Shown here: positions 26,228 through 34,335 of the stretch, piece after piece
How positions within the stretch are numbered: the stretch's first letter is position 1
How the letters are laid out: each line of letters starts with the position of its first letter
Source: Sphingomonas sp. CCH9-E2
Lineage (GTDB): Bacteria > Pseudomonadota > Alphaproteobacteria > Sphingomonadales > Sphingomonadaceae
NCBI RefSeq assembly: GCF_001557215.1
Contig: NZ_LSJM01000005.1
Location: forward strand, 1 to 34,335
Length of the DNA: 34,335 nucleotides
Direction of reading: 5' to 3'
Program-made: the position numbers and the translations under genes
The notes under the pieces: generated by a model
Databases searched by the model: none
Told to the model about the DNA's origin: nothing
What the model saw: only the letters and a program-made list of their open reading frames with translations

Positions 26228-28357
26228 ATGGTTCGCTCGTTTCACCGTTTCGCCGCCGTCGGGCTGATCCTCGCCGCCACGCCGCTGGCCGCGCAGGACG
26301 TACCGAGCGCGCCAACGCCGCCGGTCGCCGCGAAGAAGCCGCATCAGGTGAAGGCGCCGTTCGGCGCGGTGCGCGAGGACGAATATTACTGGCTGCGCGA
26401 CGATACGCGCAAGAACCCGGAGATGCTCGCCTATCTCGCCGCCGAAAACGCCTATGCCGACGCGGTGCTCGCCCCGACCAAGCCGATGCAGGAGGCGCTG
26501 TTCAAGGAGATTACGGGGCGCATCAAGCAGGACGACAGCAGCGTCCCCTATCTCGACAATGGCTATTATTATTACACGCGGTTCGAGGTCGGCGGCAGCT
26601 ACCCGATCGTCGCGCGGCGCAAGGGCAGCATGGACGCGCCGGAGGAGATCATCCTCGACCAGCCGGAAATGGCGAAGGGTGCCAATTTCTTCCAGATCGG
26701 CAGCAGCGGGGTCGGCCCCGACAATCGCCTGCTGGCCTATGCCGAAGACCGGATCGGGCGGCGGCAGTTCGTACTGAAGGTCAAGGACCTGACTACCGGC
26801 AAGACGCTGGAGGACTCGATCCCGAACGTGCAGGCAGGGTTCGCCTGGGGCGGGGATAACAAGACGATCTTCTACATCGAGAAGGACCCGGTCACGCTGC
26901 TGGGCAAGCGGGTCAAGGCGCATGTGCTTGGCACCCCGGCGAGCGCCGACCGGCTGATCTATGAGGAGAAGGACGACACCTATTCGCTCGGGCTGGGCAC
27001 GACGAGTTCGGAGAAGTTCATCTGTATCTATTCGGGCAAGACGGTGAGCGACGAACAGCGCTGTGCGCCGACGGCGAACCCGGTGAAGTTCACCGTGCTG
27101 GCGCCGCGCGAGACCGATTTCCTCTATGGCGCGGACCATGTCGGCGACCGCTGGATCATCCGCACCAACTGGAACGCGCCGAACTATCGGCTGATGACAG
27201 TGGCCGACAGCGCGACCGGTGCGGGCAAGGCGGCGTGGAAGGACGTCGTCCCGCACAGCGCGAAGGTGTTCATCGAGAATGTGCAGCCGTTCGACCAGTA
27301 TCTGGCGATCGAGGAGCGGTCGGGCGGCAACAAAAGGCTGCGGCTGCTGGGCAATGACGGCAAGTCGAGCTTTGTCGAGGCGGACGAGCCGGCGTACAGC
27401 ATGGGGCTGAGCACCAATGCCGAGACCGGAACCGACTGGGTCCGCTATACCTATAATTCGCTGACCACGCCGTCGACGGTGATCGAGGCAAATATGAAGA
27501 CCGGCGAGCGCCGCACGCTGAAGGTCACGCCGGTGCCGGGATACGACGCGAGCAAATATGTCACCGAGCGGGTGTGGGCGACCGCGCGCGACGGGACGAA
27601 GGTACCGGTGAGCCTGGTCTATGCCAAGGGGTTCAAGAAGGACGGCACCGCGCCGCTGTTCCAGTACGCCTATGGCAGCTATGGCTATTCGACCGATCCG
27701 GGCTTTTCGCCGATGCTCCCCAGCCTGCTCGACCGGGGGATGGTCTATGCCATCGCGCATATCCGTGGTGGGCAGGAAATGGGCCGCGCCTGGTATGATC
27801 AGGGGCGGATGTTCAACAAGAAGAACAGCTTCACCGACTTTATCGACGTGACCCGGTATCTGGTCGATCAGGGCTATGCCAAGAAAGGCCGCGTCGCCGC
27901 GATGGGCGGCAGCGCGGGCGGGCTGCTGATGGGCGGCATCACCAACATGGCGCCGCAGGATTATGCCGCGATCGTCAATCTGGTGCCGTTCGTCGATGTG
28001 GTGACGACAATGCTCGACCCGACGATCCCGCTGACGACGGGCGAATATGACGAGTGGGGCAATCCGGAGAACAAGGCGAGCTATGACTATATGCTCAGCT
28101 ACTCGCCCTATGATCAGCTGAAGCGCGGGGCCTATCCGGCGATCTTTGTCGGCACCGGGCTGTGGGACAGCCAGGTGCAATATTATGAGCCGGCCAAATA
28201 TGTCGCGCGGCTGCGCACGCTGAAGACCGATGCCAACCCGCTGCTGTTCCGCACCAATATGGAGGCCGGGCATGGCGGCAAGTCCGGGCGGTTCGAGCGG
28301 TTCAGGGAACAGGCGGAATATCTGGCGTTCGCGCTGGACCAGTTGAAGGTGAAGTAA
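26228..28357 (+). CDS. S9 family prolyl oligopeptidase (oligopeptidase B-like), exported
   Basis: A 709-aa serine peptidase with an N-terminal signal peptide (FAAVGLILAATPLAAQ, cleavage near residue 22), a seven-bladed propeller over about 80-440, and a C-terminal alpha/beta-hydrolase domain. The catalytic triad can be placed at Ser562 (GGSAGG), Asp647 (LWDSQVQ) and His682 (AGHGGK). The spacing, 85 and 35 residues, equals that of E. coli oligopeptidase B (532, 617, 652). It should cleave short peptides after basic residues; the signal peptide implies periplasmic action. ATG 26228 has AAGGGG upstream. A hairpin and ligA follow on the same strand. Confidence 0.94.
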   Translation: MVRSFHRFAAVGLILAATPLAAQDVPSAPTPPVAAKKPHQVKAPFGAVREDEYYWLRDDTRKNPEMLAYLAAENAYADAVLAPTKPMQEALFKEITGRIKQDDSSVPYLDNGYYYYTRFEVGGSYPIVARRKGSMDAPEEIILDQPEMAKGANFFQIGSSGVGPDNRLLAYAEDRIGRRQFVLKVKDLTTGKTLEDSIPNVQAGFAWGGDNKTIFYIEKDPVTLLGKRVKAHVLGTPASADRLIYEEKDDTYSLGLGTTSSEKFICIYSGKTVSDEQRCAPTANPVKFTVLAPRETDFLYGADHVGDRWIIRTNWNAPNYRLMTVADSATGAGKAAWKDVVPHSAKVFIENVQPFDQYLAIEERSGGNKRLRLLGNDGKSSFVEADEPAYSMGLSTNAETGTDWVRYTYNSLTTPSTVIEANMKTGERRTLKVTPVPGYDASKYVTERVWATARDGTKVPVSLVYAKGFKKDGTAPLFQYAYGSYGYSTDPGFSPMLPSLLDRGMVYAIAHIRGGQEMGRAWYDQGRMFNKKNSFTDFIDVTRYLVDQGYAKKGRVAAMGGSAGGLLMGGITNMAPQDYAAIVNLVPFVDVVTTMLDPTIPLTTGEYDEWGNPENKASYDYMLSYSPYDQLKRGAYPAIFVGTGLWDSQVQYYEPAKYVARLRTLKTDANPLLFRTNMEAGHGGKSGRFERFREQAEYLAFALDQLKVK

Positions 28358-28366
28358 ATCAAAGCC

Positions 28367-28384
28367 CCTCCCCTTCAGGGGAGG
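28367..28384. repeat. Hairpin CCTCCCC-TTCA-GGGGAGG between peptidase and ligA
   Basis: A perfect 7-bp stem with a 4-nt loop, 10 bp after the peptidase stop. There is no T-run, so termination is doubtful. The same CCTCCC/GGGAGG motif forms the hairpin at 25585-25610, suggesting a dispersed repeat. ligA starts 39 bp downstream with only a weak ribosome-binding site. Confidence 0.55.
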
Positions 28385-28413
28385 CGCTTCAAAGCGTCGA
28401 GCAACCCGGCTAG

Positions 28414-30599
<2,186 letters not shown>

Positions 30600-30690
30600 T
30601 CCGCAAAGAAGCGTCCCCATGGGGCAGCGTAAGACGGTGTAAAGACACCGCTTGTGCAGGCTTTGAACAGCCCATCCTAAGGGGACCAGA

Positions 30691-33396
30691 ATGCGAAACC
30701 ATCTGCTGATCGGCGCGGCTGTTGCTGCGCTCGCCTTTCCTGCCGCGGCACACGCGCAGTCGACCGGTTCGGTCGATTTCGAGGACGAGGGCGAAATCGT
30801 CATCACCGGTACGGCTACCCCCTCGGGCGTCGCCGGCGTGGTCCTTCCCGAGACCAGCAAGGCGAAGGCCGTCCTGACCGACGAGTTCATCCAGCGTGGT
30901 GCACCGGGTCAGACGATCAACGACACGATCAACGCGCTGCCGGGCGTCAGCTTCCAGAACAACGATCCGTACGGTTCGTCGGGCGGCACGCTGACCATCC
31001 GCGGTTTCGACTCGACCCGCATCAGCCAGACCTTTGACGGCGTTCCGCTGAACGACTCGGGCAACTATGCGCTCTATTCGAACCAGCAGCTCGATCCCGA
31101 GCTGATCCAGCAGGTCAACGTCAACCTCGGCTCGACCGACGTGGACAGCCCGACCGCCGCGGCGACCGGTTCGACCGTCAACTATCGTACCCGCGTTCCG
31201 GGCGAAGATTTCGGCGTGAAGCTGGTCGGTTCGGCCGGCGATTTCGATTTCATGCGCATTTTCGGCATGGTCGACACCGGTTCGCTGACCGCATCGGGCA
31301 CCCGCGCGTTCGTTTCGGCGAGCATGGCGCGCAACCATTCGCCGTTCAACAAGGACGCGCAGATCGAGAAGCAGCAGTTCAACGCGCGCCTCTATCAGCC
31401 GCTCGGCGACAATGGCGACTTCCTCTCGCTGTCGGGTCACTGGAACCAGAACCGCAACAACTTCCAGGGTTCGGTGCCGCTGCGTACCGACACGGCGGCC
31501 GTGACCGGTTCGCGCGTCGTCGGCCCGAACTCGAGCAACCGCTTCCCGATCACCACGGACGAGCGTCAATACACCGTCGCGCGCTGCACGACCCAACAGA
31601 ACCGCGTCACCGAAACGCCTGCGCAGATCCTCGCGGCTGGCTATGTCGATCCGGATGGTGCGAACAGCTGCGGATCGATCTTCGACGAGCGCTTCAATCC
31701 GTCCAACACGGGCAACATCCGCGGCGCATCGAAGTTCACGCTGGGTGAAGGTCTGGTCCTGTCGGTTGACCCGTCGTACCAGTATGTGAAGGCCAATGGC
31801 GGCGGCACGGTCGTCGCTCAAGAAGGCCTTCGCGACGTCAACCCGGCGAGCGGCACCGCCAACATCGGCAACTGCGCTCTCACACCCACCTCCGCAACCA
31901 ATAGCTGCCAGGTCGGCTACATTGCTGGTGTGCCGTATTTCGGTCGCGACCTGAACGGCGACGGGGATGCGCTGGATACCGTTCGTTTGCTGGCGCCGAG
32001 CCAGACCCAGACTCACCGTATCGGCGTGATCAGCTCGCTGCGCTGGGACTTCATGGACGGCCAGTCGATCCGTATCGCCTACACCTATGACCGTGCCCGT
32101 CACCGTCAGACCGGCGAAGTCGGCTTCCTGCAGGGGAATGGCCAGCCGTTCGACGTGTTCCCGGTCAACGCACCGCTGACTGACCGCAATGGTCGCGTCC
32201 TGCAGAAGCGCGACCGCCTGTCGTTCGCGATCCTGCATCAGGTCTCGGGCGAGTATCGCGGCGAGTTCATGGACGGCAACCTGGTGGTCAACGCAGGCAT
32301 CCGCGCCCCGTTCTTCCGTCGCAACCTGACCAACTATTGCGCCACGTCGAGCGCTGCGGGCTTCGTCGAGTGCTTCACCGACGACGCCGCCGCACAGGCC
32401 GCCTATCTCGCGAACGCTGCGACGCAGAACGTTCCGGGCGTCGGCACCTTCCCGATCCAGGGTCCGCAGCAGCGCATCTTCAACTATAACCGCGTGCTGC
32501 CGAACGTCGGCTTCACCTACACGCTGATCGACAATCTGGCGCTGTTCGCCAACTATTCGAAGGGTCTGCAGGTTCCGGGTACGGATAACCTGTATAACAG
32601 CTTCTACTTCCCGGTGACGGCGGCACAGGCCAAGCCGACGCCGGAAACGTCGGACAACTTCGACCTGGGCGTGCGTTACAACACCAGCATGGTGCAGGTG
32701 CAGTTCTCGGGCTGGTACACCAACTACCAGAACCGTCTTGCTTCGGCCTATGATGCGGAGCTGGATCGCACGATCTACCGCAACCTGGGTCAGGTGAAGA
32801 AGTGGGGCTTTGACGGCAGCGTCGGCTTCCGTCCGATCCCCGAACTGAGCCTCTACGCCTTCGGTTCGTACCTGAAGTCGGAAATCCAGGAGAACGTCCA
32901 GGTTGGCGTGACCACGGCGGCTGGTCCGCTGGGCCCGATCGGCACCCCGATCTTCGCCCAGACCGCTGGCAAGGCCGAAGCTGGCGCGCCGGTTTGGAAC
33001 TTCGGCGGTGGCGCACAGCTCGATCTGGGTCCGGTGGAACTCGGTACGCGCATCAAGCGCACCGGTCCGCGCTATGTCTACGACACCAACGAGCCGGTTC
33101 GTGCGATCGTTTCGGGCACCACCTACGAAGTGTACCCGGCCAAGACGCCGGCCTATACGCTGGTCGACCTGAACGCCCGCGTGAACCTGGAATGGGCCGG
33201 TCTGAACGACAAGACCTACTTCCAGCTCAACGTGCTGAACGTGTTCGACGAACTGTGGGTGGGTGGCTTCTCGGGCAACCTGAACCAGGGTCCGACCTTC
33301 AACTCGGTCGGCGCGATCACCAACTACGGCAACGCGCCGAACTCGCAGATCGGCTATCCGCGCACGATCATGGGTTCGCTGGTCGTCGGTTTCTGA
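30691..33396 (+). CDS. TonB-dependent receptor, substrate unknown
   Basis: A 901-aa outer-membrane gated barrel. The signal peptide ends at AAAHAQ (about residue 23). A TonB-box-like EIVITGT is at about 31-37. The plug domain follows, with NALPGVSFQNNDPYGSSGGTLTIRGFD near 84-110, then a 22-strand barrel ending in the aromatic C-terminal SLVVGF. ATG 30691 is preceded by AAGGGGA. Codon choice (many GGT, GTT and CGT) differs from neighbouring genes and suggests high expression. No TonB/ExbBD, sensor or catabolic genes flank it, so the ligand cannot be guessed. A strong terminator follows. Confidence 0.94.
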   Translation: MRNHLLIGAAVAALAFPAAAHAQSTGSVDFEDEGEIVITGTATPSGVAGVVLPETSKAKAVLTDEFIQRGAPGQTINDTINALPGVSFQNNDPYGSSGGTLTIRGFDSTRISQTFDGVPLNDSGNYALYSNQQLDPELIQQVNVNLGSTDVDSPTAAATGSTVNYRTRVPGEDFGVKLVGSAGDFDFMRIFGMVDTGSLTASGTRAFVSASMARNHSPFNKDAQIEKQQFNARLYQPLGDNGDFLSLSGHWNQNRNNFQGSVPLRTDTAAVTGSRVVGPNSSNRFPITTDERQYTVARCTTQQNRVTETPAQILAAGYVDPDGANSCGSIFDERFNPSNTGNIRGASKFTLGEGLVLSVDPSYQYVKANGGGTVVAQEGLRDVNPASGTANIGNCALTPTSATNSCQVGYIAGVPYFGRDLNGDGDALDTVRLLAPSQTQTHRIGVISSLRWDFMDGQSIRIAYTYDRARHRQTGEVGFLQGNGQPFDVFPVNAPLTDRNGRVLQKRDRLSFAILHQVSGEYRGEFMDGNLVVNAGIRAPFFRRNLTNYCATSSAAGFVECFTDDAAAQAAYLANAATQNVPGVGTFPIQGPQQRIFNYNRVLPNVGFTYTLIDNLALFANYSKGLQVPGTDNLYNSFYFPVTAAQAKPTPETSDNFDLGVRYNTSMVQVQFSGWYTNYQNRLASAYDAELDRTIYRNLGQVKKWGFDGSVGFRPIPELSLYAFGSYLKSEIQENVQVGVTTAAGPLGPIGTPIFAQTAGKAEAGAPVWNFGGGAQLDLGPVELGTRIKRTGPRYVYDTNEPVRAIVSGTTYEVYPAKTPAYTLVDLNARVNLEWAGLNDKTYFQLNVLNVFDELWVGGFSGNLNQGPTFNSVGAITNYGNAPNSQIGYPRTIMGSLVVGF

Positions 33397-33420
33397 TCGA
33401 CCCGCTGAGCTGACAGAAAC

Positions 33421-33458
33421 ACCGCCGTCCCGGGTGACCGGGGCGGCGGTTTTCTTTT
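33421..33458 (+). terminator. Intrinsic terminator of the TonB-dependent receptor gene
   Basis: ACCGCCGTCCCGG (33421-33433) pairs with CCGGGGCGGCGGT (33438-33450) around GTGA with one G-U pair. TTTCTTTT follows. This is the best Rho-independent terminator in the window and fits a highly expressed monocistronic gene. Confidence 0.92.
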
Positions 33459-33522
33459 GTGCGGTTACATTCGCGCCGGGGACGGTGCGGGACCGTCGCT
33501 CCTTCAGCGCGAAAAGGTGATG

Positions 33523-33672
33523 CTATCCGATGACTTCGAGGACGGCGGCGCGGGCGATTGCGGCGGCGCGGCGGTCGTCGGGGGTGCGGCGGGCGAACAG
33601 CGAAAGCTGCGGGCGGGCCGGACGGAGAATTGGGGTAGGCTGGTGAGCGTGATTACTGAAATTCGGGGTCAC
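33523..33672 (-). CDS. 49-aa short ORF coupled to the 66-aa gene by a GTGA overlap
   Basis: It begins with GTG at 33672, overlapping the TGA stop of the upstream gene, and AGGA lies about 7 nt before it. The peptide has a Pro-rich start and a helical C-terminal half (ARRTPDDRRAAAIARAAVLE). The overlap start and ribosome-binding site support translation. GC-rich composition means the frame could be open by chance. Family and function are unknown. Confidence 0.45.
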   Translation of the reverse strand: MTPNFSNHAHQPTPILRPARPQLSLFARRTPDDRRAAAIARAAVLEVIG

Positions 33673-33869
33673 TCGGGTTCCTGTCTGGGGATTACATTGG
33701 CCTCACGCTCGGCGCGGGCGGTTTCGGTGCGCTGCTGGCGGTCGGCCATGGCGAGCCAGGCGGCCTCGGCACGCAGATTGCGGTCGCGGACATTGTCGAG
33801 CGTCGCCGCATCGGCATCGGCGCGGCATTTCGCCGCATTGTCACGATAGGTCAGCGTCTGGGCAGCCAT
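33669..33869 (-). CDS. Small conserved hypothetical protein, 66 aa
   Basis: A charged, helical, Ala/Arg-rich soluble protein (YRDNAAKCRADADAATLDNV, then RNLRAEAAWLAMADRQQRTE). From memory, short proteins of this pattern are common in sphingomonads, without a known function. ATG 33869 has AGGAG 7 nt upstream. It lies 63 bp downstream of the cold-shock gene on the same strand and may be co-transcribed with it through the hairpin at 33897-33925. Confidence 0.78.
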   Translation of the reverse strand: MAAQTLTYRDNAAKCRADADAATLDNVRDRNLRAEAAWLAMADRQQRTETARAEREANVIPRQEPE

Positions 33870-33896
33870 CGGGCGCTCCTGTTTCTGGGGGAACGG

Positions 33897-33925
33897 CGGG
33901 CGGAACGCAGAATGCGCCCCGCCCG
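33897..33925 (-). terminator. Hairpin between the cold-shock gene and the 66-aa gene
   Basis: CGGGCGG (33897-33903) and CCGCCCG (33919-33925) are exact reverse complements, with an inner GCA/TGC pair. It lies 8 bp past the csp stop. No T-tract follows, so partial termination or mRNA stabilisation is more likely than full termination. Confidence 0.5.
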
Positions 33926-33932
33926 TCGCGGA

Positions 33933-34145
33933 TCAGTCGGCGGCCTGCAGGTTCACGGCGGCCATCTTGCCGCGCTTGTCCTGCTCCAGCTCGTAGCTGA
34001 CGCGCTGGTCCTGGTTCAGCGTCGCCATGCCGGCGCGCTCAACGGCCGAGATGTGGACGAATGCGTCGCCGCCACCATTGTCGGGGGCGATGAAGCCATA
34101 GCCCTTGTCCGAATTGAAGAACTTGACGGTTCCGGTGATGCTCAT
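33933..34145 (-). CDS. CspA-type cold-shock protein
   Basis: A 70-aa single cold-shock domain that binds single-stranded RNA or DNA and melts structure. RNP1 reads KGYGFIAP (residues 14-21) and RNP2 DAFVHIS (27-33), after the GTVKFFN start. ATG 34145 gives the standard N-terminus, with AAGGA 8 nt before it; an in-frame extension upstream belongs to the leader. The promoter candidate at 34269-34297 gives a 5' leader of roughly 115 nt, in keeping with csp mRNAs that use long leaders for control. Confidence 0.95.
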   Translation of the reverse strand: MSITGTVKFFNSDKGYGFIAPDNGGGDAFVHISAVERAGMATLNQDQRVSYELEQDKRGKMAAVNLQAAD

Positions 34146-34268
34146 TGGATATTCCTTCTTTAAGCGGCGCGCCCCGATTGGGCGGACCTCGAGCTGCGGA
34201 GGCAGGGAAAGAAGGAAGAAGGGGCCGCAAAGCACCGAAGACCGTCGATTTGCGACTGTAGCCGCCCC

Positions 34269-34297
34269 TATATGCGCGCACTCCCTCGAATTTACAA
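34269..34297 (-). promoter_or_regulatory. Candidate promoter of the cold-shock gene
   Basis: On the minus strand, TTGTAA (34297-34292) and CATATA (34274-34269) are separated by exactly 17 bp. Transcription from here would leave a leader of about 115 nt before ATG 34145, typical for csp genes. Confidence 0.6.
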
Positions 34298-34335
34298 GGG
34301 CGGTGCCCGGGGCGGGGTGAGGCGGTGCCCCTTCC

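Noticed and set aside
26108..28273. Long open frame antisense to the S9 peptidase
   Set aside because: The peptidase has a complete catalytic triad with correct spacing; the antisense frame has no motif.

Overview
The window is a high-GC chromosomal segment of housekeeping and peripheral-metabolism genes. Protein content, gene style and intergenic repeats point to an alphaproteobacterium of the sphingomonad type (Sphingomonas, Sphingobium or Sphingopyxis-like). Supporting signs are a short-chain fatty acyl-CoA regulator (ScfR type), a malic enzyme fused to a phosphotransacetylase-like domain, a UbiK/YbjN/proC neighbourhood, an alphaproteobacterial LexA box (GAAC-N7-GAAC), and short inverted repeats of the kind scattered through sphingomonad genomes. 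No rRNA, tRNA, transposase, phage gene or CRISPR array was seen.

Layout. 1-7229 (minus strand): partial proC, a conserved hypothetical, a YbjN-domain protein, UbiK, TspO, then an RND efflux permease and its lipoprotein adaptor. 7351-11240: an ScfR-like regulator, divergent from a 52-aa protein that precedes an acyl-CoA dehydrogenase and an SDR oxidoreductase. 11359-15019: an AI-2E family exporter, a Tat-exported lactonase-like propeller protein, and a MerR regulator divergent from a methyltransferase with a recognisable MerR-type promoter between them. 15016-21466: maeB, mutS with a coupled 56-aa membrane protein, an NAD(P)H/FMN reductase and a polytopic membrane protein. 21453-25040: an unexplained small transcription unit, a proline-rich lipoprotein, uvrB with a probable long SOS-controlled leader, and a DUF3617 lipoprotein. 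25616-34335: a small membrane protein, an oligopeptidase B-like S9 peptidase, ligA, a TonB-dependent receptor with a strong terminator, two coupled small ORFs and a cold-shock protein.

Three DNA repair or replication genes (mutS, uvrB, ligA) lie within 13 kb. They are separately placed and only uvrB shows an SOS signal.

I see no multi-gene novel system. The unusual signals are non-coding. One is a minus-strand unit at about 21465-21810 whose ribosome-binding site is a 15-nt exact complement of the alphaproteobacterial 16S rRNA 3' end; it drives an 18-codon ORF followed by structured sequence and a terminator. The other is a degenerate array of about 13 units with exact 11-bp spacing (core GCGAC) in the presumed uvrB leader, downstream of the LexA box and upstream of a G-run cluster that abuts the uvrB start codon.
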